Shown here: positions 9,442 through 21,436 of the stretch, in pieces
How positions within the stretch are numbered: the first letter of the stretch is position 1
How the letters are laid out: every line of letters starts with the position of its first letter
From: Niveibacterium terrae
GTDB taxonomy: Bacteria > Pseudomonadota > Gammaproteobacteria > Burkholderiales > Rhodocyclaceae
Assembly (NCBI RefSeq): GCF_048213115.1
Contig: NZ_CP172404.1
Coordinates: 2,542,001-2,606,000, forward strand
Direction of reading: 5' to 3'
Length of the DNA: 64,000 nucleotides
Notes under the pieces: generated by a model
The model's database searches: none
Told to the model about the DNA's origin: nothing
What the model saw: the letters and a program-made list of their open reading frames with translations, nothing else
Program-made: the position numbers and the translations under genes

Positions 9442-10102
9442 CCGGTTTTTCCAGGCAATAGCCCAGGCCGCGCACGGTCGCGATGCGCAGGCCGGAGGGC
9501 TCCAGCTTCTTGCGCAGCCGGTGCACATAGACCTCGATCGCGTTGTGCGAGACTTCCTCGCCCCAGCCGCACAGGTGATCGACGAGCTGTTCCTTGCTGA
9601 CCAGCCGCCCGACCCTGAGCAGCAGGATCTCGAGCACGCCGATCTCGCGCGCCGACAGCTCGATCAGCTGACCATCGACCATCGCGGCCCGGTCGGTCTG
9701 GTTGTAGCTCAGCGCGCCGAGTGTGATGCAGCTCCCCTGCCCCGTTCCGCGCCGGGCGAGCGCCCGGACCCGGGCCTCGAGTTCGGGCAGCGCGAAGGGT
9801 TTGGTCAGATAGTCGTCGGCGCCGGCATCAAGGCCGCGCACGCGGTCATCGATGCCATCCTGGGCGGTCAGGATCAGCACCGGCGTCGTCGATTTGCGCG
9901 CCCGCAGGCGCTTGAGCACTTCGATGCCGGGCAGTTTGGGCAAGCCCAGATCGAGCACGACCAGATCGAAGCTCTGGCTCGCCAGCGCGACATCGGCGTC
10001 GCTGCCGCTGGCGACATGATCGACGGCGAAGCCGCCGCGCTTGAACGCGCGGACCAGGCCGTCGGCGATGATTTCGTCGTCTTCCGCGAGCAGGATGCGC
10101 AT
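9428..10102 (-). CDS. OmpR-family response regulator, TctD-like
   Basis: 224 residues from the ATG at 10102. A longer frame upstream lacks homology. The receiver domain has the acidic pair Asp8-Asp9, phosphoacceptor Asp51 in VVLDLGLP, and the switch Thr and Lys in LTAQDG and YLTKPF. The C-terminal winged helix includes LSAREIGVLEILLLR and VEVYVHRLRKKL-like residues for DNA contact. It is the partner of the overlapping TctE-like kinase. The gene is transcribed away from the groESL terminator. Target genes cannot be told from this window. Confidence 0.93.
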   Translation of the reverse strand: MRILLAEDDEIIADGLVRAFKRGGFAVDHVASGSDADVALASQSFDLVVLDLGLPKLPGIEVLKRLRARKSTTPVLILTAQDGIDDRVRGLDAGADDYLTKPFALPELEARVRALARRGTGQGSCITLGALSYNQTDRAAMVDGQLIELSAREIGVLEILLLRVGRLVSKEQLVDHLCGWGEEVSHNAIEVYVHRLRKKLEPSGLRIATVRGLGYCLEKPDAPV

Positions 10103-10165
10103 CAGGAACCCCGGGTGGCGCCGGAAGGACTCCGGCACGAGCAGCAGTGATTTTAACACTGCCCC

Positions 10166-10193
10166 AAAAAGAAACCCCGCCGAAGCGGGGTTT
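10166..10193 (-). terminator. Terminator of groESL
   Basis: On the minus strand a 9-bp stem (AAACCCCGC / GCGGGGTTT) with a TTCG loop is followed by CTTTTT. It lies between groEL and the downstream response regulator. Confidence 0.85.
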
Positions 10194-10225
10194 CATACTG
10201 ACGACTAGTTGCTGAACCGGGGCAA

Positions 10226-11869
<1,644 letters not shown>

Positions 11870-11908
11870 TCTTTTTCCTCTTGCGATTATTCAGGGATGG
11901 GGCGAAGT

Positions 11909-12202
11909 TCAGGCTTCGATGACGCCGAGGATGTCATCCTCGCGCAGAACCAGGACTTCCTGGCCATCGACCTTGACCGACTGGCCGGCATACTTGCCGA
12001 ACAGCACGCGGTCACCCGCCTTGACATCCAGCGCACGCAGCGCGCCATTATCGAGCAGCTTGCCGTTGCCGACGGCGAGCACTTCGCCCTGATCGGGCTT
12101 TTCACCGGCGGAATCCGGAATCACGATGCCAGAGGCAGTTGTACGCTCGGCTTCAATGCGCTTGACGATCACACGGTCGTGCAAGGGACGGATCTTGCTC
12201 AT
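11909..12202 (-). CDS. groES: Co-chaperonin GroES
   Basis: 97 residues from the ATG at 12202, giving the canonical start MSKIRPLHDRVIVKR. An in-frame upstream extension crosses the CIRCE operator and is not real. The mobile loop region (EAERTTASGIVIPDSA) that docks on GroEL is intact, as is VLFGKYAGQSVKVDG. The gene leads the groESL operon behind a perfect CIRCE operator and a promoter readable by both the housekeeping and heat-shock sigma factors. Confidence 0.99.
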   Translation of the reverse strand: MSKIRPLHDRVIVKRIEAERTTASGIVIPDSAGEKPDQGEVLAVGNGKLLDNGALRALDVKAGDRVLFGKYAGQSVKVDGQEVLVLREDDILGVIEA

Positions 12203-12297
12203 TCGGATAACTCCTCGTCTAAAGACGTTTCTTGGATAGTGCGGGTCGCCAAAGCGACCCGGCAAAGCCAGTTCGGAAGGCGGCTTACGGTTCTCCG

Positions 12298-12324
12298 TTA
12301 GCACTCACCCCCAACGAGTGCTAA
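12298..12324. promoter_or_regulatory. CIRCE operator (HrcA site)
   Basis: TTAGCACTC, 9 bp, GAGTGCTAA: a perfect match to the CIRCE inverted repeat bound by the heat-shock repressor HrcA. It lies about 95 bp before groES and touches the -10 box, so bound HrcA would block transcription start. hrcA itself is not in this window. Confidence 0.97.
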
Positions 12325-12353
12325 TAATAGGGGCCGCCCTCAGGGTTTTCAAG
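12324..12353 (-). promoter_or_regulatory. groESL promoter, sigma-70 and RpoH-like boxes overlapped
   Basis: On the minus strand TTGAAA, 17 bp, TATTAT forms a near-consensus sigma-70 promoter. The same stretch also reads CTTGAAA, 13 bp, CCCCTATT, close to the RpoH pattern CTTGAAA / CCCCATnT. The -10 box abuts the CIRCE. This points to dual negative (HrcA) and positive (RpoH) heat control. Confidence 0.8.
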
Positions 12354-12605
12354 AGCGCTTTCCGCGGTTTTTTTTCACGCTCCGCGGCAGATTGCCTGGC
12401 GCGGATGTCCGGGCAACCCGCCCCGAAGGCGGCGCTTCGGGGTCGGTGCGACAGATCGCCCCGGGCGCCGGCCCGCCACGCAGCGGGATACCCCCTCAAT
12501 GCGCTCCCCGGCGCTAGAGTTACGAAGGCGGCGTTTGCCGGTGAAGAACCTCTACGCAGGTTCCCCGGACCGGCTCCGCCCTTCCCTTGCCCTGACTCCG
12601 AAAAG

Positions 12606-13010
12606 ATGACGATAAATTACTCAGACACCCGGGAGTTCGCGCTGGACGATCTGCGCGAACTTTTTCAGTCCGTCCAGTGGTCCTCGGCCAACTACCCGGA
12701 CAAGCTGCAGCAGGCGATGAAGAACTCCGATACCGTGATCTCGGCCTGGGACGGCGAGAAGCTGGTCGGGCTGATCAACGCGATGTCCGACGGCGTGCTG
12801 AACGCCTACTTCCCCTACCTGCTGGTTCGCCCCGACTACCACTCGTCCGGAATCGGCCGACAGCTGGTCACGACGATGCTCGACCGCTACCGCGGCTTCG
12901 TGCGCAAGACTCTGGTCGCCTACGACCACGCCGTGCCCTTCTACCAGCGCTGCGGCTTCGAAGCCGGCGACGACAAGACTCCGATGTTCGTGACCAGCCT
13001 GACGAGCTGA
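12606..13010 (+). CDS. GNAT-family N-acetyltransferase
   Basis: 134 residues from the ATG at 12606. The upstream in-frame extension is GC-rich non-coding sequence around the heat-shock promoter. The acetyl-CoA binding motif A is visible as YLLVRPDYHSSGIGRQLV (R/Q-x-x-G-x-G/A type), and motif B as AVPFYQRCGFEAGDD. It is a small single-domain enzyme of the YhbS/PhnO size class. Substrate unknown. It converges on clpB, with a hairpin in the 34-bp gap. Confidence 0.88.
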   Translation: MTINYSDTREFALDDLRELFQSVQWSSANYPDKLQQAMKNSDTVISAWDGEKLVGLINAMSDGVLNAYFPYLLVRPDYHSSGIGRQLVTTMLDRYRGFVRKTLVAYDHAVPFYQRCGFEAGDDKTPMFVTSLTS

Positions 13011-13012
13011 GC

Positions 13013-13032
13013 GAAGGGGGCAAGCCCCCTTC
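13013..13032. terminator. Shared hairpin between the acetyltransferase and clpB
   Basis: An 8-bp stem (GAAGGGGG / CCCCCTTC) with a CAAG loop sits between the convergent stops. It could end transcription from both sides, although T tracts are weak. Confidence 0.55.
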
Positions 13033-13044
13033 CTCCCCGCCCGC

Positions 13045-15630
<2,586 letters not shown>

Positions 15631-15664
15631 GTCCGAACTCCTTTGCTGAATCTGTCTGGAGCAT

Positions 15665-15692
15665 AGATGAGGCGGCGGACAGTGTTTTCAAG
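15665..15692 (-). promoter_or_regulatory. RpoH-type promoter of clpB
   Basis: On the minus strand CTTGAAA, 13 bp, CCTCATCT. This differs from the heat-shock sigma consensus CTTGAAA / CCCCATnT at one position and has the usual spacing. It lies 35-62 bp upstream of the clpB start codon. No CIRCE was seen here, so clpB appears to rely on RpoH alone. Confidence 0.85.
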
Positions 15693-15769
15693 CGTTCCCT
15701 CGCCGCATTTGCGCTGGCGCAGTCTTCGGCTTGGCGCGAAAATGAGCGCCCCGATTTTCGAGCAAGACC

Positions 15770-16339
15770 ATGTTCAGTCCCGTCGCCCAGGAAAAAGCCT
15801 ATCGCCTGCTCAATCACGGTCCGGTCACGCTGATCTCGTCGGCAGCGAACGGCGCGCGCAACGTCATGGCCGCCGCCTGGGCGATGCCGCTCGACTTCTC
15901 GCCGGCCAGGGTCGCCGTCGTCGTCGACAAGGCGAGCTACACCCGCGAGCTGATCGAGGCTTCGGGCAGCTTCATCATCAACATCCCCTGCGCACGGATC
16001 GCAAAATCGGTGCTGGCCGTCGGCTCGGTTTCGGGGCGGGAACTGGACAAGTTCGCGCACTTCGCCATCAAGACCCTGCCCGCCGAGAAGCTCGAAGCCC
16101 CGCGCATAGCCGGCTGCGTCGGCTGGCTCGAATGCATGCTGATCCGCGAAGAACACACTCAGCAGGCCTACGATCTGCTGATCGGCGAGGTCGTCGCCGC
16201 ATCGGCAGACCCGCGGGTTTTCCGCGACGGGCACTGGGAATTCGGCGACGACGCCAGTCTCGCGACGCTGCACTATGTCGCGGGCGGACAGTTCTTCGTG
16301 ACCGGCGAGAGCCTCTTCGTCGAGGCCCAGACAGAGTGA
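15770..16339 (+). CDS. Flavin reductase-like (FMN-binding split barrel) protein
   Basis: 189 residues. The sequence matches the DIM6/NTAB flavoprotein pattern: GPVTLISSAANGARNVMAAAWAMPLDFSP-type entry, the region following VAVVVD and YTRELIEASGSF, and a central FAHFAIKTLPAE with a C-rich IAGCVGWLECML strand. Members bind FMN and reduce free flavin or serve as the reductase half of two-component oxygenases. No oxygenase partner is nearby. The stop overlaps the next start in GTGA, so it is coupled to a pseudouridine synthase, which is probably a matter of gene packing rather than shared function. Confidence 0.85.
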   Translation: MFSPVAQEKAYRLLNHGPVTLISSAANGARNVMAAAWAMPLDFSPARVAVVVDKASYTRELIEASGSFIINIPCARIAKSVLAVGSVSGRELDKFAHFAIKTLPAEKLEAPRIAGCVGWLECMLIREEHTQQAYDLLIGEVVAASADPRVFRDGHWEFGDDASLATLHYVAGGQFFVTGESLFVEAQTE

Positions 16340-17010
16340 GCGCTGCCGCGACGAGGCCGACGCACGACTACCGCCCGCCCCCGGACGAAGGGCTCGCGAT
16401 CCTCTACCTCGACGAGGACCTGATCGCACTCGACAAGCCCAGCGGCCTGCTCTCGGTTCCCGGGCGCAGCGAAGCAGCTCGCGATTCGCTGGCGTCTAGG
16501 GTTCAGGCGCGTTTTCCCGATGCGTTGACCGTGCACCGGCTGGACATGGAAACCTCGGGAGTCATCGTGATGGCGAGAAGCCGTGAAGCCCACCGCGCGC
16601 TGAGCATCGGCTTCGAGCGCCGCGAGACCGCCAAGCGCTATGTCGCCGTTCTGGCCGGAGTGCTGGCACAGCAGTGTGGCAGCGTCGATCTGCCGCTGAT
16701 CGGCGACTGGCCGAACCGCCCGCTACAGAAAGTGGACTTCGAACAGGGCAAGCCTTCGCTGACCCATTACCGGATGATCGACCAGAAAGAAGATCGCTGC
16801 CGGGTTGAACTGGAGCCGGTGACCGGCCGCTCGCACCAGCTGCGCGTGCATATGCTCTCGATCGGCCACCCGATCCTGGGCGATGCGCTGTACGCCCCCG
16901 AGGCGATCCGGCATGCAGCACCGCGCCTGATGCTGCACGCACAGGTGCTGAAGCTTCGCCACCCGCGCAGCGGCGAAGCGCTGGAGCTGACGGCGCCTCC
17001 CCCTTTCTAG
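16336..17010 (+). CDS. rluA: RluA-type pseudouridine synthase
   Basis: 224 residues from the GTG at 16336, which overlaps the preceding stop by four bases. It has no S4 domain, as expected for RluA itself (E. coli protein 219 residues), which modifies 23S rRNA U746 and tRNA U32. The catalytic motif VHRLDMETSG places the nucleophile at Asp69. Other family blocks are LDKPSGLLSVPG, TAKRYVAV, and GRSHQLRVHM near the end. It converges on the FeeM-like gene with a 4-bp overlap of the two stops. RluC/RluD are less likely given the short length. Confidence 0.88.
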   Translation: MSAAATRPTHDYRPPPDEGLAILYLDEDLIALDKPSGLLSVPGRSEAARDSLASRVQARFPDALTVHRLDMETSGVIVMARSREAHRALSIGFERRETAKRYVAVLAGVLAQQCGSVDLPLIGDWPNRPLQKVDFEQGKPSLTHYRMIDQKEDRCRVELEPVTGRSHQLRVHMLSIGHPILGDALYAPEAIRHAAPRLMLHAQVLKLRHPRSGEALELTAPPPF

Positions 17011-18320
17011 TCGTTCCAGTTTTCGAGAAAGCGGGTCGCTTCGCCCAGATCCCCGTGTGTGCTGCCCATCAGCAAGGCACTGACGAACTTGCGCCAGACG
17101 AGATCGGTTTCGACGAGGCGGAACATCGCGATCCGGTCGTCGCCACGCGCGTGGCGCAACACGCGGACCTTCATCCGGCAGTGTTCGGTCAGCCCCAGAT
17201 CGATCGCGGCAAAGCCTTCGGAAGGCGCCGGAACCGGCTCATCGCAGCGGGCGCGAAATCCGGTTCGCGAGCACTCGATGACCTGCATCGCGAAGACCGC
17301 GCCGCGCCGGCTTCCGGCCTCCAGTGCGAACACGCCCGGGCACATCACCGAGAAGCGCTGATGCTGGCGCCGTCTGAGCTCGGTGCGGTCGGTGTCATTG
17401 GGAAGCGGAGGCAGAACGGCCTGGAAGGCCGGCAGATCGTAGATCGCGTGGAGTTGAACGCGCTCGCGAACGGAGAGGCGCTTGAAGGTATCGGTTCGTT
17501 TGTTGAAGAAATAATCGATCAGCTCGGGCGTCATGACCGGATCGTTGGTCGTGAAAAAGCGCTTGTCCGGGAAGACGATATTGGGCATTTCCAGCTCCGT
17601 GAAATAGCGGAACAGGTTCTTCACGGGCGGACGGTGGTCGTAGTATTCCCGGTAGAGTTCGGGCGCATGGAGCAGATCCAAGTGCGCGCCGACCGCGGGC
17701 GCACCATTGACGAAGTCGTAGTGGCTGACCGGGTTCTTCCTGAGCCGCCGGAAGAACAGCAAGGACTCGTAGAGCGCGATGTGGCGCGGATTGACGGCGA
17801 TCACAAGGTGCTGGGTATCGAAGAAGCGGGTCGCATACTCGTACATGAACTTCATCAGCGGGAACAGGATCGTCCCGCTCGTCGCGCGGAACTCGGGGGC
17901 CACCGCGAGCGCCGAGACTTCGACGATCTGGCCCCCAACCGAACGGATCGCGCTGATGTCGAAGATCTTCTGCAGCGGGAAGCCCAGCTCGCTCTCCCGG
18001 ATCAGCGAAATGGTCCCGACCACTTTGCCATCCCACGAAGCCAGCAGCGTCGTCGTTGTCGGCAGCGCGTTGTAGATCGTGACGCGCAGCCCGGAAGGGT
18101 CCGGCTTCATGAAGCCAGACGCGACATAGGCATCGTGGAGCAGATGAAAACAGGCATTGAGCTCCTCACGCGTCTCGGCAAGCTTGAGCACAAGGCGCGC
18201 AGAGGGGGTGGCATCGCAGCGAACAAAATTGCGATAGAGCGCATAGCGGATCGGCTGGGGCAAGATCCCCATCGTTTGACGCAACAGTTTTCGAGCCAGC
18301 CTGTGCCCTCGACTTCTCAT
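17007..18320 (-). CDS. N-acyl amino acid synthase (FeeM-like) fused to PilZ domain
   Basis: 437 residues from the ATG at 18320 (GGAG 8 nt before it). A GTG 9 bp upstream lacks a ribosome site. Residues about 40-290 resemble the FeeM/autoinducer-synthase branch of the GNAT fold: ACFHLLHDAYVASGFM, IVEVSALAVAPEFR and AVNPRHIALYESLLFF. These enzymes join acyl-ACP chains to amino acids such as tyrosine. Residues about 330-425 look like a PilZ domain, with the RxxxR motif in RRRQHQRFSV and VIECSRTGF in place of the usual D/NxSxxG. PilZ domains bind cyclic-di-GMP. Alternatives are the PEP-CTERM/exosortase-associated acyltransferase group. The fusion would let c-di-GMP tune lipid synthesis (inference). 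Confidence 0.75.
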   Translation of the reverse strand: MRSRGHRLARKLLRQTMGILPQPIRYALYRNFVRCDATPSARLVLKLAETREELNACFHLLHDAYVASGFMKPDPSGLRVTIYNALPTTTTLLASWDGKVVGTISLIRESELGFPLQKIFDISAIRSVGGQIVEVSALAVAPEFRATSGTILFPLMKFMYEYATRFFDTQHLVIAVNPRHIALYESLLFFRRLRKNPVSHYDFVNGAPAVGAHLDLLHAPELYREYYDHRPPVKNLFRYFTELEMPNIVFPDKRFFTTNDPVMTPELIDYFFNKRTDTFKRLSVRERVQLHAIYDLPAFQAVLPPLPNDTDRTELRRRQHQRFSVMCPGVFALEAGSRRGAVFAMQVIECSRTGFRARCDEPVPAPSEGFAAIDLGLTEHCRMKVRVLRHARGDDRIAMFRLVETDLVWRKFVSALLMGSTHGDLGEATRFLENWND

Positions 18321-18495
18321 CGCACACACTCCGCCGCACTTTTGCCAACAGGTAGCCCGACACTATTTTACAAATACTCTTTGATGCCCAGGAACCATGC
18401 AGCACCTGGATGAATCTATTTCCCTTTGCTAAGTTGCAACGGACAGTCCGCCTCTCCCCCCGAAGCGGCGAACGCGCGAAGAACAGGAAGAAAAA

Positions 18496-19110
18496 ATGTA
18501 CCGCGGAGAACGCTTCAACAGTCTCTCTCACCTCGCGGGCGTCGGTCTCGCGATCTTTGGCCTGGTCATGCTTCTGCTGACCGAAGGTGCCCGTCACGAC
18601 ACCTGGCGCGCCGTCAGTTTCTCGATCTACGGCGGAGCCCTAGTGCTGCTCTACTCGATTTCGACGCTCTACCATTCGCTAGGCGGCCGGGCGAAGAAGA
18701 TCCTGCGCACCTTCGACTACCTCGCGATTTATGTACTGATCGCGGCCTCCTACACCCCGTTTGCGCTCGTGACTCTGCGCGGCCCCTGGGGCTGGACCCT
18801 GTTTGGCCTTGTCTGGGGACTCGCGCTGATCGGCATGATCCAGGAGCTGACCCTGGGCCGGCGAACCCGTCTGTTCTCGATGCTGACCTACGTCGTGATG
18901 GGCTGGCTGATCGTGATCGCCGTCCACCCGCTGGTCCGCCAGCTCGCGCTGGCCGGTTTGATCTGGCTCGCCGCCGGAGGTTTGATCTATACGCTGGGGA
19001 TCTACTTTTTCCTCAACGACGACAAGCTGCCTCACGGTCACGGGATCTGGCACCTGTTCGTACTGGGAGGCAGCGCAGCGCAGTACTGGTGCGTACTCAA
19101 TTACGTCTAG
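18496..19110 (+). CDS. trhA: Hemolysin III / TrhA family membrane protein
   Basis: 204 residues with seven hydrophobic segments. The PAQR-family hallmarks are all present: an N-terminal SLSHLAGVGLA His, the ISTLYHSLG motif, FDYLAIYVLIAASYTPF, and the C-terminal GHGIWHLFVLGGS with two His. The conserved Ser, Asp and His residues bind zinc in the adiponectin-receptor fold. Bacterial members affect membrane energetics and fluidity, and the hemolysin name is historical. The ribosome site AGGAAG precedes the start. It is divergent from the FeeM-PilZ gene. Confidence 0.93.
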   Translation: MYRGERFNSLSHLAGVGLAIFGLVMLLLTEGARHDTWRAVSFSIYGGALVLLYSISTLYHSLGGRAKKILRTFDYLAIYVLIAASYTPFALVTLRGPWGWTLFGLVWGLALIGMIQELTLGRRTRLFSMLTYVVMGWLIVIAVHPLVRQLALAGLIWLAAGGLIYTLGIYFFLNDDKLPHGHGIWHLFVLGGSAAQYWCVLNYV

Positions 19111-19235
19111 CACGGCCGCACCGCTGCTAACTTAGGGGAAACCCGTATCGCATCAAAAAACAGACAATCGGCTTGGTTTTCCCGGATGCTTTTGGGCGAT
19201 CATTCCGACTTTCGGCCATTGCCCAGATTCAGACC

Positions 19236-19913
19236 ATGGAATCGTCCCAGTGCATCGTGTTCCGCGGAGAGATCATCGAAGGATTCGATGCGGAAGAAGT
19301 CAAGCTCTCGGCGCAATCCCGCCTCAATGCTTCGCCCAGCCAAATCGAGCAGCTCTTCTCGGGTCGTCCGGCCATCCTGAAAAAGGATCTCGATGCGGCG
19401 AGCGGCGCGCGTTACCTGGCACTGCTGGCCCACATCGGGATGCGGGCCAGTCTGGAGCTGCAGACCGACGAGGCCAACCCCGCGCCCGAACCGGAGAGTC
19501 CGAAGACGTCCCCCTCTGACTCCGCGCACTCCCCGCTGGCCAGTGAGTCCGACCTGCCCCCCCCCGCCGTCGAGGCGCAGCAGCCCGAGCCCAGCCCCGT
19601 CGCTGAGCCCGAACCGGTGACAAAAGACGAGCCTGCCCCGATTCCCGAACGCATCGTCACGCAGATGCACCAGCCCCGATTCGCGCGCACGCCCGAACCC
19701 AAACCCGCGGTCGAACCAAGACAGCGTCCTCGGCCCCGCCCCGCGCCGCTGAGCGATCCGCAGACCGTCTTCATCGACGAAGACGCTCCCGACCAGATCA
19801 GCGCGCCGGTCCTGTCATCGAGAAAGGCGGCGCAATGGCCCGAGCGCCTGCTGCTCGCGCTGATCGCCGCGGCGATCTGCTACACGCTGTACTGGGCCGT
19901 AACCCGCTACTGA
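19236..19913 (+). CDS. Uncharacterised protein with N-terminal small domain, Pro-rich linker and C-terminal membrane helix
   Basis: 225 residues from the ATG at 19236. Residues 1-75 form a small alpha/beta domain (CIVFRGEIIEGFDAEEVK, LFSGRPAILKK, YLALLAHIGM) seen in proteins of unknown function in related bacteria. Residues 80-185 are a proline- and acid-rich, probably disordered linker. Residues about 203-221 form one membrane helix near the C terminus, so the small domain should face the cytoplasm if the tail is anchored. The gene is 4 bp upstream of the next one and forms an operon with two further membrane proteins. No function assigned. Confidence 0.7.
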   Translation: MESSQCIVFRGEIIEGFDAEEVKLSAQSRLNASPSQIEQLFSGRPAILKKDLDAASGARYLALLAHIGMRASLELQTDEANPAPEPESPKTSPSDSAHSPLASESDLPPPAVEAQQPEPSPVAEPEPVTKDEPAPIPERIVTQMHQPRFARTPEPKPAVEPRQRPRPRPAPLSDPQTVFIDEDAPDQISAPVLSSRKAAQWPERLLLALIAAAICYTLYWAVTRY

Positions 19914-19917
19914 ATCC

Positions 19918-20541
19918 GTGCCGATTCTTCCCGAGGGCTTTCGCCCCTCCCCACGCTTCGTCGCCGAGCTCGCAGTCAACCTGATTCTGCCCTGGGCGCT
20001 CTATGCGCTGATCGAACCGCTCAAAGGGGAGTTCACCGCGCTGCTCGCGTCCGCCGCGCCGCCCCTGATCTGGAGCCTCTGGGAACTCAAGCAGACACGC
20101 AGAATCGACTCGCTGAGCCTGTTCGTGCTGGCCGGCATCGCACTGTCGCTGATCGGCATGGCCCTGGGCGGCAACGCCCGCCTGCTGCTGATCCGCGAGT
20201 CCCTGCTCTCCGGCCTGATCGGTCTGGCCTTTCTCGCCACTCAGGCCCTTCCCAAGCCGCTGATATTCCACCTCGCCCGCGCGACCCAGGCCCGGCGCTC
20301 CGCAAGCGACGCCGAGCGGATCGATGAACTGTGGGGGCACGCGGCAAGCCGCCGCGCACTGAAAGTGATGAATGCGGTATGGGGGCTTGGCCTCTCCGGC
20401 GAGGCCTTGCTCAGGAGCTGGCTCGCCTGGCGCTGGCCGGTTCAGCGCTTTCTGGCCGTGACGCCGCTGATCAGCTATGCGCTGTTCGGCGCGATCGCGC
20501 TGTGGAGCTTCTGGTTCGGCCGGCGGATCGCCCGCCGGTGA
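19918..20541 (+). CDS. VC0807-like integral membrane protein
   Basis: 207 residues from the GTG at 19918, 4 bp after the previous stop. Five or six hydrophobic segments include FVAELAVNLILPWALYALI near the start and WPVQRFLAVTPLISYALFGA near the end. The SLWELKQTRRIDSLSLFVL segment fits the VC0807 family of small inner-membrane proteins. Its function is unknown, although some relatives resemble the septation protein IspZ in layout. Its stop overlaps the next start in GTGA, so production of the two membrane proteins is coupled. Confidence 0.7.
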   Translation: MPILPEGFRPSPRFVAELAVNLILPWALYALIEPLKGEFTALLASAAPPLIWSLWELKQTRRIDSLSLFVLAGIALSLIGMALGGNARLLLIRESLLSGLIGLAFLATQALPKPLIFHLARATQARRSASDAERIDELWGHAASRRALKVMNAVWGLGLSGEALLRSWLAWRWPVQRFLAVTPLISYALFGAIALWSFWFGRRIARR

Positions 20542-21230
20542 GCAAAAGCCAAGCCTGCTTCGCCTGGGCCATCGTGGTCCTGATCGTGGCCGGACTCGCC
20601 GTCGATGCCGCTCCGCTCGCCCACGGCCAGGCGATCGTCAGCATAGCGAGCTGGCTGCTCTTCGCGTGGCTCCTGCTCCGGGAAGCCGAACACCGGGCGA
20701 GCCTCTTGCTGTGCCTCGCCTTCGCGACCGCCGGCGAAGTCCTGCTCTCGCTGGTCTGGCGGCTCTATGATTACCGGCTGGGCAATCTGCCCGCCTTCGT
20801 GCCGCCCGGCCATGTGCTGCTGTTCTGGCTCGGCTTGACGCTCGCCGGGAAGATGCCTGGACGCATCCAGTCCATTCTAGTCTGGGGGCTGAGCTTCGCG
20901 ACCCTGTGCGCCGCTTCTCTGCGCCACGATCTGTTAAGCCTTCCGCTGCTCGCCCTCTTCCTCGCCTGCCTGCGCTTCGGGCCTTCGCCTCGCCTCTACG
21001 CAACGATGTTCGCGCTCGCACTGGCGATGGAACTGTGGGGAACCTGGCTCGGCAACTGGCACTGGCATGACCCGGTTCCCGGCCTCGCGATCGGTGCCGG
21101 CAATCCACCTCTGGCCGCGGGGGCGTTCTACTGCGCGCTCGACCTCCTGGTGCTCGCCAGCCGCCAGGCCTGGCCCAGGCTTTTCCGGCCCCCCCCAAAG
21201 CGCGCCCGGCTGAGTCACCCGGCAGGCTGA
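20538..21230 (+). CDS. Uncharacterised multi-pass membrane protein
   Basis: 230 residues from the GTG at 20538 within GTGA. About six hydrophobic segments. Conserved-looking polar motifs sit in the loops: LVWRLYDYRLGNLPAFVPPG, then HVLLFWLG, and a Trp-rich ELWGTWLGNWHWHDPVPG. The Tyr-Arg and Trp-His clusters resemble catalytic or cofactor-binding loops of membrane enzymes, but I do not recognise the family with certainty. It is the last gene of the three-gene membrane operon. A GGDEF-domain scrap follows. Confidence 0.6.
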   Translation: MSKSQACFAWAIVVLIVAGLAVDAAPLAHGQAIVSIASWLLFAWLLLREAEHRASLLLCLAFATAGEVLLSLVWRLYDYRLGNLPAFVPPGHVLLFWLGLTLAGKMPGRIQSILVWGLSFATLCAASLRHDLLSLPLLALFLACLRFGPSPRLYATMFALALAMELWGTWLGNWHWHDPVPGLAIGAGNPPLAAGAFYCALDLLVLASRQAWPRLFRPPPKRARLSHPAG

Positions 21231-21322
21231 GCGCCTTTCAGATTCCGCGGATCCATCGCTGTTGCGGCATACTCGCAAGCCATGCTGCAAATCGTGCACC
21301 TATTTCGGCTCCTCTCACTGTT

Positions 21323-21424
21323 CATCGCCCCGCTGATCGGGCGCTCTATATGGCCAAGGAGAAAGGCCGCAAGCGCAGCGAAATCGAACTTGCCGATAAG
21401 CGCAATGCTGCCGACAATCCCTGA
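21323..21424 (+). pseudogene. Remnant of a GGDEF domain C terminus
   Basis: One frame reads ADRALYMAKEKGRKRSEI and ends at a TGA, which matches the last helix of diguanylate cyclase domains almost perfectly. No other part of a GGDEF domain is present upstream, where the next gene ends about 90 bp away. It is probably what remains of a deleted diguanylate cyclase. Chance similarity is less likely but cannot be excluded for about 30 residues. Confidence 0.5.
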
Positions 21425-21436
21425 TGGGAGGCCGGC

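Noticed and set aside
12318..12605. Longer acetyltransferase start
   Set aside because: The extension reads through the groESL heat-shock promoter region and GC-rich non-coding sequence and lacks family similarity.
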